A stretch of 64,000 nucleotides of DNA, from NCBI RefSeq assembly GCF_001625305.1, contig NW_017802380.1, positions 3,264,212 through 3,328,211 of the forward strand, written 5' to 3'. Numbering within the stretch: position 1 is the stretch's first letter; the number at the start of each line of letters is the position of its first letter. The notes under the pieces were generated by a model. The model did no database searches. It saw only the letters and a list, made by a program, of their open reading frames with translations, and was not told where the DNA came from. Of this stretch, positions 13,237 to 25,841 are shown piece after piece. Source of the DNA: Branchiostoma belcheri. Taxonomy: Eukaryota; Chordata; Leptocardii; Amphioxiformes; Branchiostomatidae. The position numbers were made by a program, and so were the translations under genes.

Positions 13237-13511
13237 ATGAATCCTCAGCCGCTGTCAGTTCAAAGTCCCTCACATGGCCTTGGAAGTGGAGACAGAAGCC
13301 ATTGGAGTTCCACTTTGTCACAAAGACTGGATACTACAACTTACACATCAATGCCACTGCATCACCAGAACAAGAGTTATCTCCTATATCTTACACATCA
13401 AACCATCGCTGCAGGGTCAGTCCAGTGGAGGTTTCTTGTCCTGCTTGTACCGGTACTTGTCCCAGTGGTGGTCCTCCTATCAACACCTATAATAGCCCTT
13501 GGTTATGCTGA
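13237..13511 (+). pseudogene. orphan extracellular-type exon, probably a gene remnant
   Basis: A polypyrimidine tract and acceptor (TTTCTTTCAG at 13227-13236) precede a frame that is open to a TGA at 13509-13511. It encodes FHFVTKTGYYNLHINATA, then a Cys-rich part (NHRCRV, VSCPACTGTCPSGGPP, INTYNSPWL). The first part resembles a PKD/Ig-like beta strand pair. The Cys spacing weakly resembles the start of REJ modules in polycystin-1-type proteins, which is a tentative reading from memory. No neighbouring exon or donor was found, and the frame breaks abruptly. I therefore treat it as a relic or an isolated exon of unknown gene. Confidence 0.3.
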
Positions 13512-15539
13512 TGTCCTCTTCAATCATTCTGTCGATGGAGAATTCACGAGTCCAGTTTCCTGCTCTACGTGGGCAATCTGCTCGGCTATCCTGGAATAGA
13601 AATGATGGTCGATTGATGAATTTGGCAGTGAACATGCTGTGCAATCGCCATGCCTACAGCCAGGCTGGACTAATGGCTTCATCTGGTTTGGAAATCAGCT
13701 GTTGTGCATTTGTTTTATTCCTCAGCAGGAGAGAGATCATAGTAGGAGGCTGGAATTGCCCACATTTTTGTTGATGTATGGACGCTGTTCAGGGATGTAA
13801 CAAAAATGATTTAACTTGATCCACTGACATCTGTTCCCCTGCATATTTTGCATTCCCTAATTGAAATTAATGTGCCATCAGGCACGGGGCTCTTCTCTGC
13901 GGTGCCCTTCATCCAAACAAATACCCTCAGTGCTGCGTGGGTATTGATTTCCTCATAACAGGAAAGGTCATTTTAGAAATAACATTCAAAAAGCTGTAAT
14001 TCAGACAAATGCATTTTGCCAGGCATTCTGTGTGTTCTATCCTTATACTTGCTGGATGCTGGTACAACATGTATCAGACCTGCCTTTTGGTATTTCTAGA
14101 CTTAATTAAATTTTCTGAAGTTAAAGATATCTTGAATGTATTCCAGCAACCAGCAATCAAGTATTGTGAAGTTGCAATGATAATAATAGCAGTGTAGTAT
14201 GTGCATAGTAGAAAGCTGAAATTTGCTTGTGGCAAATGGATAATATCTCTAGTAGAAAATTCAGCTTATTGTTGATGCTTATTGCTGCTCATCATCAAGA
14301 ACCAATTGATTAAAAATGGTGTGGCCTAATTATGCTTTTCCAAACTTCTAAAACTTCCAACAATTATAGATGTGAAATTTTGTTGGATATCAAAGGTCAA
14401 ATTCACATCTGGCGTCAGTTAAAGTTATCAAATTGAGTATACTCATATGAAGGGGTTCCTCAAGGATACATGCTAGATCCCCATTCAAACCATTAGAGTT
14501 TCCTATACTTTTACACACACAATCCTCTGACACGGACGACAGATTCTGATTATCGTAGGTCAAATGCACGGCGACCTTGGCTAAAACTAATCAAATAGAG
14601 GCAAACTGCAGACTGCAATTAGGTTTGATGTCTCATTGCTGATTGCGTCCTGTGTTGCTATGATACATGTACCGATGTCCTGTCCTGAGCATTGATACCA
14701 TCACGGCAGCACTCAACTTGATTACTGTGTCATCAGCACGGTAGCACTGCAAGGGGATGGTCTCAATTTGAAAGTGATCGGATCACTCCCACGTGAGTTC
14801 TTTGGTTCTTCAGTGCTGTACGGTTATCATGGACATAAAATTAGCATCACACTTAATTGTATTTTGCTCATTATTTCTGTATAATCAATTTGTTTTATCT
14901 GTACTGTTGGTAACAGTTATGATTATGAGGTTTTAAAATATTGGGATTTTCTTATACACAACCAGTATTTGTTTGTTTATTAGACTGATCTCCATTAGTT
15001 TGTACAGTTGCCATACATACTATTCTTCCTTGAGTCGTTGACTACAAACTACTATCATCACAACATGGTAGGGCTTAACTACAAACTACATAACCACACA
15101 CAACATGCACCAGTACCGTCTCATACCTTGCTTACATTTCGGTGTCTGTCAGACACCTTCCTCAGAGATTCCGAAACACCTAAATGCAAGCAAGATAAGA
15201 GACAGTACTGGTTGTGTGTAAGAAAATCCCATGTTCTAATAACCTGATGAAACTACTTTCGGATATATTTTGCCTTTGAATCGATTCCCAAAAGTGTACA
15301 AGATGAAAAAGAAGAAGTACAAGATGATGGTTCAGAATGATGGTGATCAAACATTTGAAAAAGACAATGGTTACCCTGACAAACAGTTTTTACTGGATCC
15401 AAGAACAACCATATGATATCCATATGATATGAAAATGAAAAACTGAAATATAATAACACTAGTGCTAACAAGAAGTTGACTTGTTCAACTGGGAGAAAAA
15501 TTTGATGCATCCATATTTTATTAGACAGATGGTACCTGA
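13512..15539. other. intergenic, nothing recognised
   Basis: No frame with family resemblance, no RNA gene and no clear repeat. A short stretch at 15140-15250 (GACACCTTCCTCAGAGATTC and following) faintly recalls the repeat at 10158 and 21303. Confidence 0.5.
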
Positions 15540-15910
15540 GGCCACACCAATTCAATTTGTTGGTTCTCGGATTTTTTCAGGAAAAATATGAAGCGACAGG
15601 GCGAAAAAAAAATAAAAATAAAAACAGGTCTAGGCATCCTATTATAGGCTTAAATGCTACGGAAGTCAACATGAAGTCAACACAAAAGGCTGGGTTAAAA
15701 TTTAAACATTGAATTTTGAACTTTTAATCAAACCACTGCAATGATAGATGGGAAAACTGTAACAACTAGGAAGAAAAGGACTTTCCTCAACTGTTGGGGG
15801 CAAAACATGAGCATTTTTCAGTTGATTCAGGACCAGAATCAATTTTTTTTGCAAATCAGAAAAAAACGAAGAGGCGAATCCGAGAACCAACAAATTAAAT
15901 TGGTGTGGCC
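15540..15910. mobile_element. Harbinger-like MITE, copy 1
   Basis: 371-bp non-coding element with terminal inverted repeats GGCCACACCAATT...AATTGGTGTGGCC. The arms match over about 35 bp, including TTGTTGGTTCTCGG. It is flanked on both sides by TGA, a 3-bp target duplication. The interior is A/T-rich and matches copy 2 (47791) in the opposite orientation: an ACTGTAACAACTAGG block and an AAACATGAGCATTTT block. No transposase frame is present. Confidence 0.9.
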
Positions 15911-16557
15911 TGATCATTAATTGGCACACTTCATCAGGCCTTCCCGAGTTCATCCAATAGAATCATTTGTCTCTTGACCTGGTTAGTTGCAAGCAATTGT
16001 TCATGTCAACTGCTGCAATCAGGGTATCAGCCAACTGCCATGTTTCTTTGTTGCATGTCGGGTCTGAATCCACTTAATCTACAATGGGTTCAATTAGGTG
16101 TATTGAGCGTTTGATGCTGGTCCTTTGTCTACAAGATTCAGCTTTCAAGGGATCTGGTAGGGTAAGCTGACCTGCCATTAATTTTATTTCAAACTGGACG
16201 CAGTATTCAGATCAAAGTTTATGTAAACCGATTGGTCCTACTCTGAAACATTGATCCCATAGCATCATGTATTGCATAAACATGCAAGTGTGCTTAATCA
16301 ATTAAAGAAAATAGACTGGAAACGAAGTACGAGTACTACATGCAGAATGAAATGAGACAAAGTCTATTTGTAGTAAATCTATGTTTTATTGCATAATAAA
16401 AGGTTTAATAATTTCATGCCATTTAACAAACAGGTTTATTGTTCTCAATAGATTCTTTCTACTTGAAAATTTCAGTGTCCCAATGGCTGCTTCCCAGCCA
16501 AGGATCTGTTGGGAAGCGGATCTAAGCTGCACATGACTGGATACCAGGCTAACATGT

Positions 16558-16748
16558 ACAATCAAACCTGTCTGAAGCAGCCACTCAAGGGACTTGAAAG
16601 AAGTGGTCACAGTAGACAGGCGGCCACTATAGACAGGATTCCAAATGCTTGGGTCAATGGGAAATGTAATCTAAGTTACTACCAAAAAAGTGGCCTCAAT
16701 AGCCAGGTGGTCCTTATGCATAGGTGGTGTCTGGTACAGGTTTGACTG
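16558..16748. repeat. dispersed foldback repeat with CAAACCTGT ends, copy 1
   Basis: Left end ACAATCAAACCTGT and right end ACAGGTTTGACTGT form terminal inverted repeats about 190 bp apart. Internal GGCCACTATAGACAGG is shared with the copies at 30881 and 34453. Non-coding and MITE-like. Confidence 0.75.
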
Positions 16749-19700
16749 TACTTGCAATAACTGATGACTTGCAGAATGTATCTCAAAAGTTCTTTCCATA
16801 TGATGCTGTAATTCACTTTTTTCGCTGTCCTTTTATGTTTGCATTTTTTGTGGTCACTTCACTTCTGTACTGCGAACTTATTACTGTGAACAAGTAATTC
16901 GCTGACTTTATTTTTTCTACACCTACCGCCACCGTGAACATATAGTTCTGCAAGCATTTTTTTCAGACCAGGAACATTTGCTACCGTGAACATTAAGTGC
17001 ATTACAGTACCCTCTGTATCACTGCAAGCCTTGCAGGTGTCAAGGAGCAGGATGTGGGCAGCACAAAAAGGTTGCGCCGACTTGAAGTAGAATTAACCTG
17101 GTTTTAAGACAGCACTCCTGCTGTTTACATTTCCACTTTTTTTTCTCCTCTCACAAACACCAAATTGATATGGTTAGTGCCTAGGGTTACTTTAAGAGTA
17201 CTTGCCCTTTTGCTGGCAAATAGAAGATTTGTACATGCTGTAACTGCAAACACAAGGTTTCGCCTTGTAAAGGCAGAATTTATTCATTCATTGATTTGGT
17301 TGGTTGCCTCACTAGCAATTACGTAGTAGGTATTTTAAGGGTGAATCATGAAAACCCGAGCATTAGGCCACTTCCAAATACATGTATCTAACAAAAGCTT
17401 GTTTGTCTTTTATTAATTTTTTCACACCTGATTATTTGCTCTAAACGACCATTGATATTTGATCACACCAGCAAAATGTGATTTCCCATGCCTCAACACT
17501 CCCACAATCTCATTATACAGGAGAATGAAAGTTCATTTGTACTGCTAAAGGAAATAATTCCATTTTGATCTTCTATAAAAAAAAGCAAGCACCTCACCAT
17601 AAAAATTCCCCCACTATCCACTACACCATAACTACACCATTATGCCCTTAGCACGAAGTGAAAATTGCTCCCATGTCTTCTAAACATTAAGATATTCATG
17701 CACAAGACCGGCAGCTCTGGAAGGTAATGGGTCGATACCAAATTGATTGGTTCACGCTTTAACAGATGTTTGGGTCGAAAGCCGTGTTCCTTTGACCCCA
17801 ACTGTCCCGCTTTTCCCAGCCACTGCCCAAATTTTGTGAATTGAAAATATACCGACTCACAAATACATTGGTAATGTTACTAGTACTAGTAGTAGTGCAA
17901 AAAGCTGTTCTCAAATTATCAGGCAATTGAATTAGAGATACTAATTAAATGCATACAGAAATGTGTGCACTGTGTCCTAAGCATATAAAGTGTGTATCAG
18001 CACTTTACATCTAGTTCACACCACCCTTTATACTGGTGTTTATGGTTTGTTCCAAGCAATAGCATCTTGTGACTGGCAGAGTGGGCAGCAAAAAAACTGC
18101 ATCAATTGGGAGAGAACATTTTATAATATGCAATATTCAGCATTGTCATTGGAAACATTGCTGCTCACATTGCTTATGAAACATTATCTTCGATATTTGA
18201 ACTTGATATATTATTCCATGGCTAAAGTGGTCCTAGCCATCTGCACGTGAAAAAAAAAACTACAAAGGATGCAGTGTGGTGGCAAGTTCTTTTCAGGGAA
18301 AATTTCTACCCCCTACAAAAATGGAATCAACTGGATTATTCCATGTACCAATGTACATACATTTGTAATACTATAGTACTAGTCGGTAACCCAATGACTC
18401 CTGAAGCATTTTCCCTCTCTGTGAGGCTTAACCAAAACCGGAGAAAAGTGAGAAATAATCCTCCTTAACGCACAGGTGCGGTACGCGAGGTATAACCACT
18501 CGAATGTTAAGAGCCTCCTACAATTTTTTCCGGGGGGCAATTCATTCCAACCCATCGTTTGACCCTGGTCCTAATTGCCCGATGTCAACTACTAGTATCT
18601 CCCGAAATCAATTAGCAATTGCAGAAGGAGCACATGAGAGCCGGTTTTGACCACGCTTCGCCCAGAGAAAAAAATCACAACCGTTCACAGCCCATGCAGG
18701 AATAAATTCAGTCAGCGATATTAAATTTCCTGGGAGCAATTTCCATTACACAAAGCAGGCGTATTGTTTGTAAGGGCTCTTGGCGTTAGGTGATTGAGTA
18801 TGCTAACATGAAACACGCTCATTGCATTTCCAATATCCCATTACTGCAATTGCCAAAGACATATTTTTTTGGCGCACAAGATTTACGGTCGCAGCGTGCA
18901 TGTGACCAGCACGAGCATTTTCACAGCCAGGAAACAAGATGCAATCAATCTTTTTTCCACGCAAGGAAAGTGAAAAATCACCTCCCAACGTTAAATTTAG
19001 ACAAAGTCTATTCCCTATGGTTAGATTTTTCACATCTGTAAAAGGTTGTATCCCATGGGAGAGATGCAAAAATTATATTCTACCCGGCTTTTATATGTGA
19101 TGCCAATTGATGCACAATTTGCAGCACAAGCCTACGTGGTGCCAGATAACAGAACGGAAAAGTTTAAAATCCATTCTGTCCCGTTTTCTAAAAAAATAAT
19201 TTATTACGGTGGATATGCGTCTTTTTGCAACAAAGGCCGTTATTTTCAAGCCGTTTCAAATTTAACTACATACACGTTACTACATATGCAATGTAAACAA
19301 ATCATAATGGATATGAAGTGCCGGTATTGCAAATCTTAAATTTTGCCGCCCTCGATGGAAACCCTTGGTTCTGAATTTTCGCCAGAGGAGACGATTATGA
19401 TGGTGATCCAGAATATTTCATTGTTCTTCTTCACCGATGCCTGAATTTTCAATTTAGACATTTGAGGAATACATAAATCACACAAGAAAACGTTAGAAAA
19501 TCAAAACATTTCTTTAAAAAAAAAACACTAACCTTTTAGAGAGATTGAGACATTTCCTCTGCAGATACAGGTAATGCACTGCCCGACAAAGAGCCCCACG
19601 ATGAAGCGATTGGGAACAGCGGATCCGTCCGTACGATTGTAAACATTGCCTTCTGGCCAGGATTCGCATTGGGGAAAGTGAATATGTATGAACACCGCAT

Positions 19701-20094
19701 CCAAATAAAAATCCTGATGAACCGCATTTGAATTGATTCAGAACTACATAGCTGACGGAGAAAAACAGAACATGTTGTGTGTAGACTATCCATCTCCAAA
19801 ACGTTTTATGAGTGGTTTACTCATTAATTTCCCTTACGGGTAATAAAATAAAAGAAATGACATTCCACGTTAGTATGCCGTTGCACCTGTTCCGTGATTC
19901 TGCAGTGCAGAGTAGGTCCGCATAGAGACGCTTTTGAATAATGTAATATTTCACAAGGTTGTCGCATAATCGACCAATAACACCATGTTTTCCTATTCAA
20001 TCATTTGATGACAGCATTTCTTTTATTCAGATAATGTTATTTCTTCCGAAAGACTGTATTTCTTACCGACACTGACCTCTTGCCAAATCCGGAT
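16749..20094. other. large intergenic region, no gene seen
   Basis: No exon with family match on either strand. A short ATTTATTCATTCATTG at 17277 could be a clipped retrotransposon 3' tail. The minus-strand open frame at 19536-19799 has no recognisable domain and is probably chance. Confidence 0.5.
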
Positions 20095-20333
20095 CAAACT
20101 TTCCCGCCAAAAATTAAATCAGAACGTTCATTTCCGGGTCGTCTGCTCCAACATGGCGGCTGGTGCGTCGTTCGACAAACAGGGTTAAAATCTCGTTCTC
20201 CCATAATCTAACGTCGCCGTTTGTACTAATTATCTACTTTCATTCCTTCCTTGTGACCCATGCTGTTCGAATAGTTAGTTTGTAGAACGACTTAGGGGTA
20301 AAATTGTGCGTGAGAGAGGGAAGAAGTGTCGGG
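20095..20333 (+). promoter_or_regulatory. promoter / 5' UTR of the SLC37-like gene
   Basis: Two strong core motifs precede the start codon. TTTCCCGCCAAAA at about 20099-20112 fits an E2F site. CAACATGGCGGC at 20149-20160 fits the YY1/initiator motif common at TATA-less animal promoters. Its ATG is not used for the transporter reading frame. Motif calls are by eye. Confidence 0.55.
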
Positions 20334-23300
20334 ATGTTGTCGTTTAGTCGTCTGCAGAGAAGACAGGTGGCGACGTTCGTTCTGACCTGGGTGGCGTACG
20401 CCTCCACATACCTGGTCAGGAAACCGCTGGGGGTGGTAAGAACGGACTCCTATTATTCATGACTTCTTTCATTGAAGAAAAGTAAAATATGTAGACAACA
20501 ATGCATAATACTGTCCTGCTTTGGTTTCACTGCTTTGCCATCCCATGCCAACTTGTGGCCTTGAATGACCTCTTACAGCTTTATAAGCTGTTACATATTC
20601 ATCAGTGATAGCCACATATAATTATGTGGCGGGCATGAAATCACACTGCAGATGTGCACAGTTTTGAAAGGGTAAAAGTAATAAAATAATTGTTATCAAT
20701 TGTATAGATCATTTGCTGTATTTGTATGTTTTCAATGACCCTTCATCCTACCAAGAGACAATTTGTTTCCAAAATGTAACATCCGTGTCCATAATATCAC
20801 CAGGGTCCATAATATCGCCACCTTAAGAAAAAGTGTGCTTAAAGATATTTTTACTGCAACATACCCTAGGTATGTACATTTGAGGTGTGCAGGAGTGCAT
20901 ACCAAAAGTATGTTGCAGTAAAAATATGTTATTAAACACTATTTCTCAAGGTGGCGATATTATGGACCCTGGTGATATTATGGACACGGATGTTACAGGT
21001 TTGGTTAGTTCAAGATGCATGCAATGATAAATCAATCAAACAATTTATAAAATCAGTATGTATTCCATGATTGTTGTAACAAGATTAGCATCTTAAACCT
21101 AGATAACTCAAAGGTCCATTTTTGCATGTCCCCTGCTTTACACACAGATCAAGACAGACCTGGCCTCAGAACTGAGTTTGACTAAAACACAGCTGGGATG
21201 GCTGGACACCTCCATGCTGTTACCTTACGCTACCATGCAGGTACTGTTCTATGATTCTATTACTGGTTATCATCACAAAGATTTCAACTGGAGACAGTCA
21301 TACTGAATAAAGAGACTCTTTTTACACAACCATCACTGTCTGTCCCCTTCTCAGGGCACATCAGGAAGGTAACAGATGGTCACCAAAATGTCGGCTGAAT
21401 AAAAGACTTGATTGTGTGAAAAGAGTCTCTTTATTCAGTGACTTACCAACCTGATAAAACTATACACAGAAATGAGATAGTCATACTGATTTTGTCATTG
21501 AATCAGCTTGGCATTCCTAAGCACATACCTGTGTACCTTTAGATTTTTTTACACTTTGTGTACTCCCAATAGATGATCCTGGGTCCTCTGGCAGACAAGT
21601 TTGGTGCCCGTAGTACCCTGGCCTGGTGCCTGTTTCTGTCAGCAGCCTCTGTGGTAAGTCATCAACCACTCGCTAACCTGCCACTAACAATGTAGTAGAT
21701 GTATTAGCATTTGCCATGTTCAATGCCATGTAAGTGTTAGGTAATCAATTCCCTGTTAACTGGCAACTCTCTCAGGTGTTTTTCTGGGTGTTTGTATCAA
21801 TCCTCAAGTTGTTTCTGAATGTTGCAACTTTGTCTCTATTTCCAGGTTGGATTTGGTACATGGATAGACGTGTTCCTTCTCATGATCATGCTGTTCTTCA
21901 ATGGAGTTGCTCAGGTAAAACCCTTATCTATTGTATCTGAAAATACAATGTTTATCTTGTGCAATGATAGTTCAGCACCAAGGACAGAGAAAAACAAATT
22001 ATACATTCAGGTTAACACCTTGTCTGTCAAGAAAATACAATATATATATCTTGTGCAATGATAGTTCAGCACCAAGGACAGAGAAACAATGTGGTAGTTC
22101 AGCACCAAGGACAGAGAAACTATACAAAACTACAAAATAAGGTATTGAGTACCTGGGATCAAAAGTGAGTGGATATCAGTAATCCATACAGTAGGGTATT
22201 CAACTTCTGTCTGCAAGTTCTCTAGAGGAGTAAAGGTGATACCAGGGCAAATGAAGGCTGCACCTGGTACTCAATACCTGAATCCCAGTTGGCACTGACC
22301 AATTTTAAGGGCACAGCTGTTCATTGATAGAATTGACCTATAGGTGACAAGTGTAAATGACTCTAATTTATAAATCTTCAGAAATCTGGAGTGTAAACAG
22401 GGCAATCAAGGTAAACTGATTATTTTTAAGAAAGACCTTTTACAGTACCCGTGTATTTCCAGACAGGACTTAATATGCATGTATGGCATTGTGATAATAC
22501 ATGTAGTTGGAAAAGTAATAGGTAAATGTTTTATTTCATTTGTGACATTGCTATCAACACTCTCTTTTTCTTATTCATTTCCAGGCTCAGACGTGGCCGT
22601 GCTGTGTGAAGGCCCTCGGCTCCTGGTACCCTGACAGGCAGCGCAACGCCATATTTGGTATCTGGGGGACCTGTACCTTTGCTGGGGGCATCATGGGAAC
22701 TGGTCTAGCAGTGAGTACAGGATGGGGTTAAAAAGAGGAAGGGAGAAACCACATTATACAAGATTTATTGATGCTGAATACAAAACGTTTTTTCAATCAA
22801 TGACCAGTTGTTGTTTTTTTGCATTTTTTGTATTCTCACTACTCATTGATTGACCATAACATTTGGTTATTTTAGTCTTGTGGGTTTTGAAAGTTTTTGT
22901 AACCTTCAGAAAATAGTTGATGAGTGATATTCTTTCCCCCAGGTACACATACAGAGGATGTATGGATGGAGGTCTGTGTTCTTCTACCCAGCACTCGTAG
23001 TGGTAAGTTCATTAACAGATTTCATGTTATTTGCGAATGATCCCAGATCTTTTCCGGAACTTTTCACACCAAAAAGCATGTAAGAATTGTGATGTTTTGG
23101 TAACATTGTTCTCTTGTTTTGCTTTAAGGCTGCAGTGGGAGCACTTGTCTATATCTTCCTGCACACTCCATGGGAAGTTGGGCTGGATATACCAGGGAAA
23201 GGTAAGTTTAAGTAGACAGGCTGGACCCAAGTACATGTACAACAGGACTGACATACATTCATACGAAATTTTGAACTGCCTAATGATATATAAATCACAA

Positions 23301-25841
23301 CCAAGTGTGACTTAATGTTTAAACTTTCCACATTTTTCGTACATACAAAACGTAGGTTAGCCTAGGTACCATCCTATTTGTATACCTGGGGCTCCCATAC
23401 TCACTCCCTAAATATAATATGGAATACAAAGAGGATGGCACCCTGGCTGTACATGTGTATCATCATGCATCAAAAGTGCATTAAAACACCAAGTTTTCTG
23501 CCACTTCCTGTGTTAGCTACAAAGACAGCTCCCTCCTACAGCCGCCCCATGGTGTCCACTCCTTACGGGGAGAGTATGAGAACCTTGCAGGCCCAGAGAA
23601 CACACAGGACTCCTGTCCTATATGCTGGTAGTAAGGCCCTTCTGAGTGTGAACTGCCCTAGAGTTTTTGCTGGCTGATGCAGGCTAATCATTTAACATGT
23701 CAGAAAGATATGAGAAGATATTGTCTTCAGGAATGCAGAATGAGGTTGACCACAGCTAACTTCGTGGAATGAAATGAATCTCACATACATGTACCTGTAG
23801 TTTGACATACTTAAGAAATGTTAGTGCTGGTAATACAGGCGTGAGCATCTCTTTCATATTTTCCTAACACTTGCAAATAATATACCAAACACTGTTTGGA
23901 CAATAGCATGTAGGTATTAGCAGAATGAAATTGTATTAATAACCTACTGTAGAACATACCTTGACGGACCAAAAGGTAAAACTCACAGGTATTGGATGCT
24001 ACCTGTTTGCTCGTACACTGTATGTTTTGTATGAACATTCCATGGCTGCATGTGGGCTACAATGTTTGCTGTTCATGTACTACTCTAACATAAGTATGTA
24101 TGAAAGTTTTATGTGTGATCAGACCTGCAAAACTACCACTAATATCTGCTTTGTAACTTGTCAGATCCAGAGCCAGTGTCTAAAGCAGGAAACACCACTT
24201 CCCTCAAATTCTGGCAACTGTTGGGAATAAAGTAGGTAGCAGGTTTGTTGTCTATGTACTGATGATTTGAATTTACCAAGAGTTAGGTTATATGTTATCT
24301 TATATGTCCCTTACTTCATACTAACAGGTGGTTGTTTTAACAAAATGCTGTGTTTATAAAAAAAATAAAAGGTGCCTCAATTGTAAGTTGATGTACTAGT
24401 ATATATGTTCTTCTGTATCTTTCCCAGAATGTTACCAGAGCTGGCTGCTACTGTCTTCTTTGTAAAGATTGTCAGGTACTGTCTGCTGATGTGGCTGCCT
24501 ATGTACTTGTTTCAAGAGGTGAGCATGGATGCATAAACTGCCCACATACTTTAACTTGTATTTTTTAGAAGCCCTTTATTAAAAGCCCTGTAAAGATCCT
24601 TGGCTCACTCTTATCTTTCAACACTTGTTGTAAACTTTTTCAGCTTCATTACAGCAAAGCTCAAGCAGGGTTGCTGTCTACTTCATTTGAGATTGGTGGT
24701 GTGTTGGGAAGTGCAACACTGGGAGTGTTCATTGATAAGTGAGTATTATTCGTTCCTCTCCTTGTTTCAGGCATGTAAAGTTGAGTCGACTCAATTTCCT
24801 GTAGTAAGTTTAATCAACCCTATTCCATAGCATACCGATTTCTGTGAGGCAAAAATGCAGTACGTTGACAGAAAACAGTCGCTTCTGTATTGTAATCTGG
24901 TTCTAGCTTTTCAGATTCATGGGTGGTACCCAAAAAACAAAGGGACTCCTCATGTAGCTTATTTCTGGGCTATTTCAAACACTTGAAATGTGCTACGAAA
25001 TTGGATTAAATGTCAATATCAGATTTCCTCATCCAGAATATTTTGTTTTGCTACCTTAAAATTGCATTGGATGCCTTTAAATCTCCTGATCATTCCGTTT
25101 ATTTCTCGCAGACTGTTCCATGGTGACAGTCTGCAGGGGGTGTCTACAGTCATCATGTTCAGTACCCTGTCCCTGATCCTGTTCCTCCTCACCGCCTCCT
25201 GGGGCATACCCTTCAACGTCATGTGTATGCTGCTGACAGGGATGTTCAACTGTGGGCCTGATGCCATCCTGACTGGGTCACTACCTACACAGCTGGGGGA
25301 CAAGGATGGGAGGAATGCACACGCCGCCATCTCAGGGTTCATTAACGGTGAGAACCTTGTCTTATACCTTTAATGTCATGTGTATGCTGCTGTTCAACTG
25401 TGGGCCTGATCAGGTTGTTACCCAATTGTTCTGTAGTTTAATGTGTGCCTTCTGTATTTGTATCAGCATAGCCAATATAACTGCCCCCCCTCCACATAAC
25501 ACACCAGCTTCGTAGGCACACGGCGCAATGGCAGCTGGCTATATCAGAAGTTGACTTGTTACACCTAGCCTCTGTCTATCTAACATTGTTTAAAGCTTTA
25601 TAAAGCTATCTTTATCTTCTGTTTTTATTTTTAGAATAACACAATCTTGTCATTTTTTTTCCCTGTAGGTTTTGGCAGTGTGGGTACAGTGTTGCAGGGT
25701 CCCATCATCGGAGCCATAGCAGAGTGGTACGGCTGGGAGGGCACCTTCTACTTCATGATCGTCGTTTCTCTGATAGCAACGTTCTGCATCTGTCGAGCTG
25801 TGTCCACACGGCAGGATCTACCAGGGGCATTGGTTAGATAG
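20334..25841 (+). CDS. SLC37-like major facilitator (sugar-phosphate/phosphate exchanger)
   Basis: Thirteen coding exons: 20334-20435, 21148-21240, 21573-21653, 21846-21914, 22585-22710, 22943-23002, 23129-23201, 23517-23627, 24165-24231, 24428-24518, 24644-24738, 25112-25347 and 25669-25841. All joins are in phase and give 459 codons (458 aa). Landmarks are the N-terminal helix with the YLVRKPLGV motif, PLADKFGARSTL (MFS loop 2-3 signature region) and KALGSWYPDRQRNAIFGIW. Later come GWRSVFFYP, LLMWLPMYLFQ, FEIGGVLGSATLGVFIDK and a final GWEGTFYFM. The RKP and LxxWYPxxxR signatures match the GlpT/UhpC/SLC37 organophosphate:Pi antiporter branch. In animals these reside in the ER membrane. The length suits SLC37A3/A4, but I cannot assign a paralogue. 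A loop around residues 202-260 between helices 6 and 7 is poorly conserved. Confidence 0.9.
20775..20997. mobile_element. foldback/MITE with TGTAACATCCGT ends in SLC37-like intron 1
   Basis: 223 bp with inverted arms of about 50 bp beginning TGTAACATCCGTGTCC and ending GGACACGGATGTTACA. Each arm contains the submotif GTCCATAATATC twice. A second pair of arms (TTTTTACTGCAACATACC / GGTATGTTGCAGTAAAAA, the right one interrupted by AAAA) lies inside. It could form a nearly complete hairpin. No coding capacity. Confidence 0.85.
21303..21442. repeat. foldback repeat in SLC37-like intron 2 (GGCTGAATAAA type)
   Basis: Left arm TGAATAAAGAGACTCTTTTT is the reverse complement of the right arm AAAAGAGTCTCTTTATTCA, each extended by an ACACAA segment. 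The interior holds ATGTCGGCTGAATAAAAG and AGGAAGGTAACAGATGGTCA, shared with the partial copy at 10158. Confidence 0.8.
21936..22120. repeat. short tandem duplication in SLC37-like intron 4
   Basis: The block TTCAGCACCAAGGACAGAGA occurs three times (about 21970, 22062 and 22094). The first two copies also share AAATACAAT and ATCTTGTGCAATGATAG upstream. The array is local. An inverted pair GGTATTGAGTACC/GGTACTCAATACC follows at 22141 and 22266. Confidence 0.8.
25366..25413 (+). pseudogene. partial copy of SLC37-like exon 12 sequence
   Basis: GTCATGTGTATGCTGCTG and TTCAACTGTGGGCCTGAT, both from exon 12 (about 25219-25262), recur 150 bp downstream within the following intron. The ACAGGGATG between them is lost. 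This is a short, local, non-functional duplication of coding sequence. Confidence 0.8.

Noticed and set aside
19536-19799. Minus-strand 87-residue ORF upstream of the SLC37-like gene
   Set aside because: No domain resemblance and no supporting exon.
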